A stretch of 62,772 nucleotides of DNA, from NCBI GenBank assembly GCA_005116885.1, contig SWDP01000004.1, positions 1 to 62,772 on the forward strand, written 5' to 3'. Made by a program: the position numbers and the translations under genes. Position 1 is the first letter of the stretch. Every line of letters begins with the position of its first letter. This DNA comes from Nitrospira sp. GTDB lineage: Bacteria; Nitrospirota; Nitrospiria; Nitrospirales; Nitrospiraceae. Shown in pieces: positions 28,159 to 36,205 of the stretch. The notes beneath the pieces were generated by a model that made no database searches, was not told the DNA's origin, and saw nothing but the letters and a program-made list of their open reading frames with translations.

Positions 28159-29351
28159 GACGCAATCCCCTCCAGCACCGGCACCGAGGCGTATGCCGTG
28201 GTGCCCCCTCCCGGCGTGCCCACGATCGAAAAATGGCCCCCGAGGAGTGAGGCGCGTTCCTGCATGCCACGTAGCCCAAAGGAGCGAGCCGTGGTCATCT
28301 TCTCAGTAGGGATCCCCTTCCCGTTGTCAGTCACGGCTAAGGTTACATTCCCGTCATCCTGGTACAGCCGCATCGACACCTGTGAAGCAGCGGCATGACG
28401 CATCACATTGGTCATCACCTCCTGCCCGATTCGAAACAATGCAGTAGACACTTCGGAGGACAGAGTGGTGGATGACAATTCCGGGGCCACGTCGATCGTG
28501 CACCGCGCCCCCGTGCGATGCTGTACCGTCGCGACCAGGCTCTCCAACGCCGGGACCAGTCCGAGATCGTCCAGTATCGCAGGGCGCAAGGCCGCAGCTG
28601 TCGCGCGAACAGACCCCAAAAGTACATCGACCGATTCCGACATGACCTGAACTCTTCTCAGCAGATCTCCGACATCGGTTGGAGCAGGAGATTGTGTGAG
28701 TGTTGTGCCGCACCGCGCCAGATCGAATTTCAATCCGGTCAATGCCTGCCCGAACTCATCGTGTAATTCTCGTGCAATTCTACGCCGTTCCTCTTCTACG
28801 GCTTTCTGTGCCTGGCGAGCCGCGCTACGTGCTCGGGCATTGGCCAACTGGAATGCTTCTTCCCCCTGGGTCTCTGGGCCAACGGCAGTTCCGATAGCCA
28901 TGAGGCCGATCAGATCCCTTTGAGGCCCCAGCACCCGCGATATATTCCAAGAAAGCATCGTCTGTGAGCCTGCGCGTCCCACGAGAGGGATCTCGATTCC
29001 TCTCATATCGTTCCCTTCGGCGACTCGTGCAAGCTCGGCCAGGAACGACTCACGCGCCTTCAGCGGAAGACACAATGCCACATAGCGGCGACCCACAGCT
29101 TGGTCGGCTGTCCAGCCGGAGAGCGTTTCGGCCGCGCGATTCCATTCCAGAATGATGGATTCTGGCGAGAGCAGTAGGACGGCGTTGCTGGAGGCCTCCA
29201 GTAGTGCACGATAGCAATGGTCAATCAGCCCCCCAGGGCGCTGGGTCGGCTTTGGAATATGTGTGGTCTTGAACCTAGCGTTTTTTCTCACGCCTCGACT
29301 CAGAGTGCGAGCCGATAAGGCCGTGACAAGACGAGAGGGTGAGTGTTTCAT
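28155..29351 (-). CDS. PAS-domain histidine kinase, HisKA_3 type
   Basis: 398 residues, no membrane segment. PAS domain about 45-155 (ALLEASSNAVLLLSPESIIL), a short coiled coil, then the NarX/DegS-like HisKA_3 dimerisation helix with phospho-His197 in RRRIARELHDEFG, and a HATPase domain with N box (IGQEVMTNVMRHA), DNGKGI and GLRGM. It should sense an internal cue or redox ligand by PAS (no haem ligand evident) and phosphorylate the adjacent NarL-type regulator. It overlaps the kinase gene upstream by four bases. Confidence 0.9.
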   Translation of the reverse strand: MKHSPSRLVTALSARTLSRGVRKNARFKTTHIPKPTQRPGGLIDHCYRALLEASSNAVLLLSPESIILEWNRAAETLSGWTADQAVGRRYVALCLPLKARESFLAELARVAEGNDMRGIEIPLVGRAGSQTMLSWNISRVLGPQRDLIGLMAIGTAVGPETQGEEAFQLANARARSAARQAQKAVEEERRRIARELHDEFGQALTGLKFDLARCGTTLTQSPAPTDVGDLLRRVQVMSESVDVLLGSVRATAAALRPAILDDLGLVPALESLVATVQHRTGARCTIDVAPELSSTTLSSEVSTALFRIGQEVMTNVMRHAAASQVSMRLYQDDGNVTLAVTDNGKGIPTEKMTTARSFGLRGMQERASLLGGHFSIVGTPGGGTTAYASVPVLEGIAS

Positions 29352-30187
29352 ACTATTGCAAGTATTGGTTCAAGATACACATCGACCGTGAGGCATGTGC
29401 CTCGCCCCACCGTGGATTGGACATTCAAGCGGCCACCGATTTTTCTGATCCGCTCCTCCATACGCGAGAACCCAGGGCCCTTATCTCGTCCGAGCTCGAC
29501 GTCGAAACCTGATCCGTTGTCTCGAATGCTCAGTTGTACTCGCGTGCCGACGTGCTGCAGGGCGATCACAACTCGTGTCGCGTGGGCGTGACGGACGCAA
29601 TTGCTCAATGTCTCCTTGGCGATGGCGATAAGTTCATGTGCCTCTTCGCTGGTCAGAATCTCCTCTGCTTTCGGGTCGATCTCCACACGAATCCGTACCT
29701 CACTCAATTCCTCAATGGCCTGGGCGAGGTCCTGTAACTCGGAAACCAGTCGAAATGGATCCGCAGGGTCCGATTCCACACTCACGATCATGCGCCGGAC
29801 GTCTTCGATAACCGTGTCGAGTTGGTCTTCCGCCTGATTGTGAGTGTACCGCCCAGCCTGTGACGCTCCCTGGTGCAATCCAGAGGTCTGCTCAAGGGTC
29901 AGCTTGATCGCATAGAGCGCTTGCAATACAGAATCGTGCAACTCCCGTCCGATACGACTGCGGTCGTGAAGCAGGGCGTTCAATCGTTGCTCCGATGCCT
30001 GAAGGCCGGAAACGAGGCTGCTTCCAATCTCTTCTCTCAATAGACAAGTAACAGACGCTGCTCCGTCGGTCGGCATTCCGTGTGCGCTCACTCCACGCTG
30101 GCGCTGCAGTTGGCCGGAAGAGGACCTGAACCCTTCGAGAATCTGTAATCCCCGCCGATCTTTCATCACTTGAAGTGGCCTTTCCAT
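29348..30187 (-). CDS. Second histidine kinase, HisKA_3 type, no recognised sensor domain
   Basis: 279 residues. The first 60 are disordered-looking and contain no known input domain. HisKA_3 with His84 in IGRELHDSVLQALY, followed by the HATPase domain (KETLSNCVRHAHA; DNGSGFD; GFSRMEERI; GRGTCLTV). It is translationally coupled (ATGA) to the PAS kinase downstream. Two kinases with one regulator suggest convergence or hetero-dimer formation. The first Met of the frame was used; later starts are possible. Confidence 0.88.
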   Translation of the reverse strand: MERPLQVMKDRRGLQILEGFRSSSGQLQRQRGVSAHGMPTDGAASVTCLLREEIGSSLVSGLQASEQRLNALLHDRSRIGRELHDSVLQALYAIKLTLEQTSGLHQGASQAGRYTHNQAEDQLDTVIEDVRRMIVSVESDPADPFRLVSELQDLAQAIEELSEVRIRVEIDPKAEEILTSEEAHELIAIAKETLSNCVRHAHATRVVIALQHVGTRVQLSIRDNGSGFDVELGRDKGPGFSRMEERIRKIGGRLNVQSTVGRGTCLTVDVYLEPILAIV

Positions 30188-30896
30188 ACTGTGACGTGAA
30201 CCTTATCCAGGGCCTTTCCCCTCACGGGCTTCTCAATGTTGAAGCGTATTGCTTATACGCGAATGCCACATATCGGTCACCTGGCGGATCCGCCAGGTGA
30301 CCGATATTGATCGCATCTGGTGCATGATCTCGCCCAAATGCTGAAACTCTTTTCTGGATGGATAACGAAAGCTTTCAAGTCCACGCAAGATCACCGCCCA
30401 GCCTCCTGGGTATTGACCGGCCAAGCGTGGTGCACGATCTTGTTGAGGAGATATGATTGTTTCTTTAATGGATAGGCAAGGGTCAGATTTCCTAACGGCG
30501 TCATTCTGAGTTCCTATATTCGACTATGAATCCTTGCGGTATGGCGTACGTGAACGAAGTTCCTGATTCGGACTTACTACGGATGAAGTTGTAGGCATAT
30601 TACCGACTCTTTCAAAGGAAGTAATGATGGGATTGTAGTACCAACAGTTGAACATTATATATGGAGCCGAATGGCTCTATCTCAATGGTTGTTTGGCCCT
30701 AGTTCATTCTTCCGTGACCTTGCAACTCCTTGACAATGGAGAGCGAGGCACAACAATCTTGAAATATTCAAGTCTTTACAATCCAGCAGGGCACCCGCTC
30801 GCCCTGACAGATGATCTGCGCCCAATATTGCGCTCGACGAAGATCTACCCGGTATCCTGTTAGATTACGGCGTCTGTATTCGCAGGGAAGCCGCCT
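30188..30896. other. Gene-free stretch with hairpin and perfect palindrome
   Basis: About 700 bp between the kinase operon start and the uvrC end. It holds a GCGTAT/ATACGC hairpin at 30244-30260 and a perfect 38-bp palindrome at 30270-30307. The rest is locally AT-richer with no good frame and no RNA gene that I can see. Confidence 0.6.
30270..30307. promoter_or_regulatory. Perfect 38-bp palindrome upstream of kinase operon
   Basis: Each 19-base arm begins ATATCGGTCACCTGGCGGA and is followed directly by its exact reverse complement, centred on GGATCC. It lies 83-120 bp before the start of the first kinase gene. Possible roles are an operator for a dimeric regulator, a cruciform or a terminator; there is no T-run. 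Confidence 0.5.
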
Positions 30897-32717
30897 TCAA
30901 CTGCGAGACGGCGCGTTCTTCGAGAGAGCTTTCCGCATCTGCGCGATGGTCTTGGTATTGAGGCCGGCTGCTATCAATTCGTCGTCCGTGGCGGCAGCAA
31001 CGTTCGTCAGGCTTCCATATTTTTTGAGCAATCGGGCCCGTGTGATTTCGCCGATGCCTCCCACCTGATCGAGCGGCGAGGCCATCAAGGCCTTGCCACG
31101 TAACTTGCGATGAAAGGTGATCGCAAATCGATGGGCCTCGTCACGAATGCGCTGCACGAGATGGGTGGCTGGGGAGTTCGCCCGGAGCACGATGGGATTT
31201 TTTCGACCGGGAAGGAAAATCCGCTCGTCCTTCTCACCGCGTGCTTTGGCCAGACCAATAATTGCCAGGCCCTGATGGCCAACCTGTCTCAGCCCTTCCA
31301 TGGCCGCGGCGAGCTGACCTAACCCTCCATCGATGAGGATGAGATCCGGACGCGCGAGATTCTCGCTGTCTCTGTACCGTCGCATAACGACTTCCTGCAT
31401 GCTGGCGAAATCGTTGGCGCCGGTCACGGTTTGAATCTTGAAACGGCGGTAGTCGGCTTTCTTCATCTGACCATCTTCCCATACGACCATGGAGGCGACA
31501 GACTGATTGCCCATGGTGTTGGAAATATCGAACCCTTCGATACGGCGAGGCGCGATATCCAGCCGTACGAGCCGCTTGAGTTCTTCAATGGCCTGCCGTC
31601 CAATTTCTTCATCTCGCAAATGATTGGCCACAGCGGCGGCGGCGTTTTCTTCTGCTAAGAGAAGCAATTGATGCTTCACACCTCGCTCAGGGGCCACGAC
31701 ACGGACGGCGTTTCCTCGTTTCCCCGAGAGCCATTCTTCGATGACCGTCGCGTCGTCAAGGTCGCTGGGTATGAGCAGTTCTTTGGGTGGCTGACCATCC
31801 TTGTTGTAGAACTGCTCAATGGCGGATCGAACCAGTTCCTCGTCTCCGGCGTCGGCTGAATGGGGCCAGAAGAAATCTTTGCGTCCGATGAGCAGGCCGC
31901 CCCGCACGAAGAGAATCTGGAGATCGACCGCCGAGCCTTGCCGTGCCAGCCCGATCACGTCTTGGTCTGTCGTCGTCGTTTGGGTAATACGCTGCTTTTC
32001 GAGTGTGCGCTCGATATTGAAAAGCCGATCGCGCAAGCGCGCCGCCTCCTCGAATTCCTCACGCTCCGCTGCCGCTTCCATCTGGACACGCAGGTCGTCC
32101 AGTAATTCACGGTCGCGCCCTTCCAGAAACTGTCGCACCTGCGCAACGATGTGATGGTAGTCCTCTTTCGATTGATTGCCGGTGCAGGGAGCCATGCATC
32201 GTTTGATCTCGAATTCGATACAAGCTCGTTCAGCCTTGCCGTCTATGAGGATCGTACAAGTGGCTAACGGAAAAGCTTTCTTGATGACTTTCAACGTCTC
32301 CCGCAAGGCTCCTGCCGGTGTGTAGGGACCATAGTAGAGTGCGCCATCTTGTTGCACGCGGCGAACGATGGAGAGGCGAGGGAAGTCTTCTTTGATCGGC
32401 AGTCGGAGGTAAGGGTATTGCTTATCGTCCCGTAAGACCACGTTGAAACGAGGCCGATGCTGCTTGATCAGATTGCTTTCAAGTATGAGCGCTTCGAGTT
32501 CCGATCGGGTGACGATCGTTTCGATATCCACAATGTGACTGACCAGGACGGTGGTTTTCTGAGAGTGGTCGGCCCCTTTTTGAAAATAGGACCTTACTCG
32601 GTTGGACAGAACTGCGGCTTTCCCGATGTAGAGTAATTCGCCCTGCCCATCTCTGAACAGATAAACCCCCGGCTGGTCTGGGAGATGGTCGAGTTTGGAT
32701 TGAAGGATGTTGGTCAT
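30897..32717 (-). CDS. uvrC: Excinuclease ABC subunit C
   Basis: 606 residues. N-terminal GIY-YIG nuclease domain (PGVYLFRDGQGELLYIGKA), a Cys-rich cluster region (CMAPCTG), a UVR/UvrB-interacting domain (about 200-240), the C-terminal RNase H-like nuclease (IEGFDISNTMGNQSVASMVV; DLILIDGGLGQL) and terminal helix-hairpin-helix (about 545-600). It makes both incisions in nucleotide excision repair together with UvrA and UvrB; uvrA is 10 kb away. The start codon lies inside a heptamer repeat word (array 32713). Confidence 0.95.
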   Translation of the reverse strand: MTNILQSKLDHLPDQPGVYLFRDGQGELLYIGKAAVLSNRVRSYFQKGADHSQKTTVLVSHIVDIETIVTRSELEALILESNLIKQHRPRFNVVLRDDKQYPYLRLPIKEDFPRLSIVRRVQQDGALYYGPYTPAGALRETLKVIKKAFPLATCTILIDGKAERACIEFEIKRCMAPCTGNQSKEDYHHIVAQVRQFLEGRDRELLDDLRVQMEAAAEREEFEEAARLRDRLFNIERTLEKQRITQTTTTDQDVIGLARQGSAVDLQILFVRGGLLIGRKDFFWPHSADAGDEELVRSAIEQFYNKDGQPPKELLIPSDLDDATVIEEWLSGKRGNAVRVVAPERGVKHQLLLLAEENAAAAVANHLRDEEIGRQAIEELKRLVRLDIAPRRIEGFDISNTMGNQSVASMVVWEDGQMKKADYRRFKIQTVTGANDFASMQEVVMRRYRDSENLARPDLILIDGGLGQLAAAMEGLRQVGHQGLAIIGLAKARGEKDERIFLPGRKNPIVLRANSPATHLVQRIRDEAHRFAITFHRKLRGKALMASPLDQVGGIGEITRARLLKKYGSLTNVAAATDDELIAAGLNTKTIAQMRKALSKNAPSRS

Positions 32718-32818
32718 TGGTCAATGGTCAGCAGTCAATAGTAGTTCGCCCGGCCATGATGTCATTGGCAGCTATCTTACCAATGACTGATGGCCAGTGA
32801 CTATTGACTATCGTCCGT
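32713..32818. repeat. Heptamer-armed hairpin between uvrC and four-helix gene
   Basis: Left arm GGTCATT, GGTCAAT, GGTCAGC, AGTCAAT; core with GGCCATGATGTCATTGG; right arm CCAATGA, CTGATGG, CCAGTGA, CTATTGA, CTATCGT. The left edge supplies the uvrC start codon; the right edge supplies the stop codon and the last residues of the four-helix-bundle gene. Core and arms are shared with the array at 34154. Confidence 0.8.
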
Positions 32819-33205
32819 CCGCTTAGAGGTGCCGATGCTGCGTATATAGCCGTTTAGGAGTCGGATAAATGTCAGTAGTTCTTGCTGAAGCGAGTCAGTA
32901 TGATCTTGGGCGAGGCACTCAAGATCGTGATAGGCAATCAAGTGGTCGATGAGTTCGTACGCAGATCCCCGGGAGATATGACAGAATTGAATGTTTTCTT
33001 TGAAATGGAATCGGCCGTATCCTTCAGCCACGTTTGCAGTGAGTGAGACAGCAGCGCGTCGAATTTGAGAAGCCAAATTATAGCGTTCTTGAGGCGGAAG
33101 CTTGTCGGCTATCTCATAGCAGCGATTTCGAATGGCTCTGCCGACTCGCCAGACTTCCAAGTCTTGGAATGTTCGAATCGTTTTCCCGCTAACCTGCTCC
33201 ACCAT
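32801..33205 (-). CDS. Four-helix-bundle protein (23S rRNA intervening-sequence type)
   Basis: 134 residues. The pattern TFQDLEVWRVGRAIRN, then LASQIRRAAVSLTANVAEGYGR and RGSAYELIDHLIAYHDL, is that of the S23/four-helix-bundle family, first found in intervening sequences of 23S rRNA genes and also common as free chromosomal genes. Function unknown. The gene is enclosed by heptamer arrays: its ATG lies in a word (TCAATGG), and its last residues and stop come from AGTCAATAG. This intimate link suggests the gene and arrays move or evolve together. Confidence 0.85.
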   Translation of the reverse strand: MVEQVSGKTIRTFQDLEVWRVGRAIRNRCYEIADKLPPQERYNLASQIRRAAVSLTANVAEGYGRFHFKENIQFCHISRGSAYELIDHLIAYHDLECLAQDHTDSLQQELLTFIRLLNGYIRSIGTSKRTDDSQ

Positions 33206-33263
33206 TGACTATTGACCCATGACCGTTGACGCTTCCTTACCGTTGACTGATGACCAATGACCT
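33200..33263. repeat. Heptamer array between four-helix gene and dapF-like gene
   Basis: Words CATTGAC, TATTGAC, CCATGAC, CGTTGAC, a short break, CGTTGAC, TGATGAC, CAATGAC. All are in one orientation (no opposed arm is obvious). It covers the whole intergenic space. Confidence 0.75.
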
Positions 33264-33264
33264 C

Positions 33265-34134
33265 TTAGCGCAACGACCGCACGAAGGAGGGACTAAGACT
33301 TCCCCGCGCGACTTCCTCGACCGGCCCCTTCATGGTGAGACTGAAATCATGGGCGACCTGGATGTTGAGCTGCCCTCCCGGCATCTTCACCGTCACAGGG
33401 CTTTTCACTAACCCGAGCCTGACTGCTGCACTCGCCGCAGCACAGGAGGAAGACCCTGAGGCCTGGGTTTCTCCGGCCCCACGCTCCCAAATAAGGATGA
33501 AGAGTTCCTTCGGGCCGGTCGGCACAGCGAGTTGCACGTTCGTTCGCTTCGGGAACAAGACATGGTTTTCTAATATCGGTCCCAAATTGAGGAGATCCTC
33601 GCGCGACCAGGACTGTCCGATTGGTTTGAACACGACACAGTGGGGATTGCCGACGCTGACTCCGGTAAAGGTCAGCGATCGGCCCGCCGCCTCAATGGGC
33701 TGTTCGATCAGTTCGTTGGCAGTGAGAGTGCAGGGAAGTGATGCGGGCTCGAATGTGGCTCGACCCATTTCGACAGTGACGCCACTCGCATCTCCAGCCC
33801 GGTCTACATGCAACGTCACCGTAACCAAACCGCCTTTGGTCTCAACGGTGAACAGCTTCCTTTTCGTCTTGCCGGTCGCGTGAAGGTAGCGGGCAAAGAT
33901 GCGAAGGCCGTTGCCGGATTTTTCTGCTTCGCTGCCGTCAGGGTTGAAGATTCTCAGACCGAAATCGGCTTTCTTTGACTGGACACACGCAAGGATCCCA
34001 TCGCTGCCGAGCCCCCAGTTCCGATCGCAGATCGTCTTGATCCTCGATGGAGTGAGCGAGAACGATAGTTCTTTGGGGTCCATCACAATGTAGTCGTTGC
34101 CCAGCCCATGACCGCGAAAGAATCCGTTCTTCAT
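33265..34134 (-). CDS. dapF: Diaminopimelate epimerase-family protein with Ser in place of both catalytic Cys
   Basis: 289 residues from the ATG at 34134 (GGAGG seven bases upstream). The two-domain DapF fold is clear (FRGHGLGNDYIVMD; NPDGSEAEKSGNGLR; GVSVGNPHCVVF; ERGAGETQASGSSSC). DapF normally interconverts LL- and meso-diaminopimelate in the lysine and peptidoglycan pathway using two Cys, as acid and base. Here both positions are Ser (Ser73 codon TCC, Ser226 codon TCA), although most surrounding substrate-binding residues remain. I recall such Ser-type members annotated as dapF in other phyla, so activity on diaminopimelate is not certain. Gene lies between heptamer arrays. Confidence 0.8.
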   Translation of the reverse strand: MKNGFFRGHGLGNDYIVMDPKELSFSLTPSRIKTICDRNWGLGSDGILACVQSKKADFGLRIFNPDGSEAEKSGNGLRIFARYLHATGKTKRKLFTVETKGGLVTVTLHVDRAGDASGVTVEMGRATFEPASLPCTLTANELIEQPIEAAGRSLTFTGVSVGNPHCVVFKPIGQSWSREDLLNLGPILENHVLFPKRTNVQLAVPTGPKELFILIWERGAGETQASGSSSCAAASAAVRLGLVKSPVTVKMPGGQLNIQVAHDFSLTMKGPVEEVARGSLSPSFVRSLR

Positions 34135-34153
34135 TCTTGCAACCTCCAAGATT

Positions 34154-34287
34154 CGTCAATGGTCAATTGTCATTGGTCAATGGTCAGTAGTCAATAGTCG
34201 TTCGCGCGGCCAAGATGTCTTGGCAGCTATCCGGCCAATGACTGTTGACCTTTGACTATTGACCTCTTGCTTGACCGATGACTTTGG
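34154..34287. repeat. Heptamer-armed hairpin between dapF-like and VOC genes
   Basis: Left arm GTCAATG, GTCAATT, GTCATTG, GTCAATG, GTCAGTA, GTCAATA; core TTCGCGCGGCC followed by AAGATGTCTTGG; right arm CCAATGA, CTGTTGA, CCTTTGA, CTATTGA, then two more after a break. Core is shared with the array at 32713. Confidence 0.85.
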
Positions 34288-34686
34288 CTAGACGATCTTC
34301 ACATTGGGCGGGCGCTCGATCAATTCAACTTCGTACCCGTCCGGGGCATCAATGAAAATGAAGCGGCTTCCGGAAGAGGTTGTGGTCGGCCCGTCCGTCA
34401 CCTTGACACCCTTCGCATTGAGCGACGCAATGGTGTCATCGAGGCTCTCTACCTGAAAGGCGAGGTGGACGAGGTCTTCCTGAACTCTCACTGGCCCGCT
34501 CGGAGGAAAACTGGTCAGCTCGATCAGTTCTTCGCTGTTCGGTACTTTTAAGAAGGCCAGGTGCGAACCACGCGGCGAAACCTTTCGTTCCAGCACCTCA
34601 AGCCCAAGCACATCCGTGTAGAACTGGATCGTCTGTTCCATGTCGCTGACCCGCATGCGGGTGTGGAGGAGTTTCTTGACCTTCAT
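34288..34686 (-). CDS. gloA: Glyoxalase/VOC-family protein
   Basis: 132 residues from the ATG at 34686 (GGGAGCG upstream). Two beta-alpha-beta-beta-beta modules of the vicinal oxygen chelate fold: LLHTRMRVSDMEQTIQFYTDVLGL, ...LIELTSF, ...VHLAFQVESLDDTIAS, ...FIFIDAPDGYEVELIE. Metal ligands expected of glyoxalase I are His (LLHTR), Glu (ELIELT), His (VHLAF) and Glu (YEVELIE), and all are present. Lactoylglutathione lyase activity is likely by family; the thiol cofactor in this organism is unknown. Confidence 0.8.
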   Translation of the reverse strand: MKVKKLLHTRMRVSDMEQTIQFYTDVLGLEVLERKVSPRGSHLAFLKVPNSEELIELTSFPPSGPVRVQEDLVHLAFQVESLDDTIASLNAKGVKVTDGPTTTSSGSRFIFIDAPDGYEVELIERPPNVKIV

Positions 34687-34697
34687 GGTGTCGCTCC

Positions 34698-34817
34698 CGG
34701 TCAACGGTCAATGGTGAAGAAGGTCAACAGTCATTGGTCAAGGGGAGGACTCAACGAAGAAAGGCCCCTACGCCTCAGTCTCTTTACATTTGACCGTTGA
34801 CCAATGACTATTGACTC
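34698..34817. repeat. Heptamer-armed hairpin between VOC and GNAT genes
   Basis: Left arm GGTCAAC, GGTCAAT, GGTGAAG, AAGGTCAAC, AGTCATT, GGTCAA; right arm TTTGACC, GTTGACC, AATGACT, ATTGACT. The right arm reaches into the GNAT gene, giving its stop TAG and the codons of its last residues (Lys-Ser-Gln). Confidence 0.8.
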
Positions 34818-35287
34818 TTCTCCCTTACTGGTCCCGCCGTCTTGCGCAGCAGAATTTCTGCACTGCCAGGGATCAGAAAATCCGGCATGGGGCCAATCTC
34901 CTGGTAACCCTGTTTCTTGTAAAATTTCCGGCCCTGGTCGTTGAAGTCCGATACGCAAGCGAACAAGTTCTTTACCCTCGCAAACACAGCTTCTTCGGCA
35001 TGAGTGAGCAACTGTCCCCCTAGCCCCTTGCCTCTCGCCCAGCCCGCCACTCCTAACAGTTCCAAATAATCGCCGAGTAAGAATTTCTGACGAACGACCG
35101 CAATGCCGGCCACTCTGCCATCCTGTTCCACAACAAAGCTGTCACGCCCCTGGGGAAGCGGTGTGAAATAGCTGTCCCAATCTTTGGCTTGATAGCCCAG
35201 ACGTTTCCAGGGATCGGCATCTGCCAGCAATTCCACGACAGCAGCTCGATCGTTCGCCGTCATGAGCCGCACGATCGAGTGATTCAT
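34808..35287 (-). CDS. GNAT-family N-acetyltransferase
   Basis: 159 residues, one acetyltransferase domain. The acetyl-CoA loop is LGVAGWARGKGLGGQLL (about 78-94; R/Q-x-x-G-x-G/A motif RGKGLG). The N-terminus IVRLMTANDRAAVVEL and the C-terminal FYKKQGYQEIGPMPDF complete the fold. Substrate unknown. Its end KSQ then stop is encoded by a repeat word. The start overlaps the stop of the deacetylase gene (ATGA). Confidence 0.85.
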   Translation of the reverse strand: MNHSIVRLMTANDRAAVVELLADADPWKRLGYQAKDWDSYFTPLPQGRDSFVVEQDGRVAGIAVVRQKFLLGDYLELLGVAGWARGKGLGGQLLTHAEEAVFARVKNLFACVSDFNDQGRKFYKKQGYQEIGPMPDFLIPGSAEILLRKTAGPVREKSQ

Positions 35288-35994
35288 GGGGCTGCCTGGC
35301 CACAGGACAAAAGCTCACTCACGGTCATGGGGGTGAGGTTGCGCTCCGGCAAGAGATGTTGATGGAGATCTTGCACCACCTCATGCGTATGTTGGCCCTT
35401 CCCGTTCGCATGCATGACGACGATACTTCCCTTCCGGACAAATCGCTTCAGCCGACCCTCGATTTGGATCGCCGTGAGCGTGGGGTCGGGATCGCCGGAC
35501 ACGACATTCCATAGAACGAACTGGAGACCGCGTGCGCGGGCCACATTGACCGTATCATCGTTGAACTCTCCGTAGGGAGGACGAAACAGGGTCGCATCAT
35601 GTTCATACTTGGTTTTGAGCAAGCGAACCGGTCCGAGCATTTCTCGCTCCTGCTCCTCCGCCGAATGGAAGGGCATATGCTGGTGGACGTCCCCATGGGT
35701 ACCGATTTCAAAGAATGGGACCTGGAGAAGGGCTTTTACTTGCCGATCATGCTTCGTCATCCATTTCCCGGACATGAAGAAGGTGGCCGGGATTTTCCGC
35801 TCAATCAAATAGTCGATCAGGGCCTGATCATAGCCTGTGCCATTCCTCACCGGGCAAAGATCGAATGTGAGCGCCACACCGGGACAGGAAAGCGGGCCCG
35901 ACGTAATCACTTGGGCCTGCGTAGCAGAAGGCATCGCTGGGATAAGCAGCATTGCGAGGATAAGGCACAGCATGTGTGGGAAGTAACGCGGCAT
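35284..35994 (-). CDS. Secreted polysaccharide deacetylase (NodB homology)
   Basis: 236 residues with a signal peptide (about 1-27, PAMPSATQAQ). NodB motifs: ALTFDLCPV (first Asp kept; second metal-binding Asp is Leu, as in the TFDxC subgroup), HGDVHQHM with His ligands, FRPPYGEFND, and near the C-terminus IVVMHANGKGQHT. It probably removes acetyl groups from peptidoglycan or another envelope polysaccharide in the periplasm. It overlaps the downstream GNAT gene by four bases, so the two are likely cotranscribed. Confidence 0.85.
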   Translation of the reverse strand: MPRYFPHMLCLILAMLLIPAMPSATQAQVITSGPLSCPGVALTFDLCPVRNGTGYDQALIDYLIERKIPATFFMSGKWMTKHDRQVKALLQVPFFEIGTHGDVHQHMPFHSAEEQEREMLGPVRLLKTKYEHDATLFRPPYGEFNDDTVNVARARGLQFVLWNVVSGDPDPTLTAIQIEGRLKRFVRKGSIVVMHANGKGQHTHEVVQDLHQHLLPERNLTPMTVSELLSCGQAAP

Positions 35995-36016
35995 GGTGGC
36001 AAGTATACCTGATCCC

Positions 36017-36167
36017 GCAGGCTGCTCAAAATGGCCGTCCTCTTCGCGCGAAGTTTGTCTGGTTCATCTGGTCTATTTGGTTAATCTGGTTCAACCAAAC
36101 AAACGAGACAGACCAAATAAACCAAATGACGGTCTTCTTACGCTGGCGGACTTTTTCAGCAGCCTGC
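36017..36167. repeat. R5: terminal-inverted-repeat element with nonamer arms
   Basis: Ends GCAGGCTGCTCAAAA and (inverted) GCAGGCTGCTGAAAAA. Inside, 9-bp words TCTGGTTCA, TCTGGTCTA, TTTGGTTAA, TCTGGTTCA face ACCAAACAA, ACGAGACAG, ACCAAATAA, ACCAAATGA. The part CTTACGCTGGCGGACTTTTT is shared with R6 at 41317. It lies in the leader of the protease gene. Confidence 0.85.
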
Positions 36168-36205
36168 CGTTGACGCTCGAATTCCCGCACTGTTACGGTA
36201 AACAC

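Noticed and set aside
30233-30424. Minus-strand frame across the 38-bp palindrome
   Set aside because: Its protein is formed by reading through the palindrome and has no supporting signal.
30648-30863. 71-codon plus-strand frame upstream of uvrC end
   Set aside because: No ribosome-binding site, AT-rich low-complexity region, no homology recognised.
35993-36205. N-terminal extension of the site-2 protease
   Set aside because: The extension reads through the R5 repeat; the ATG at 36206 matches the normal start of the family.
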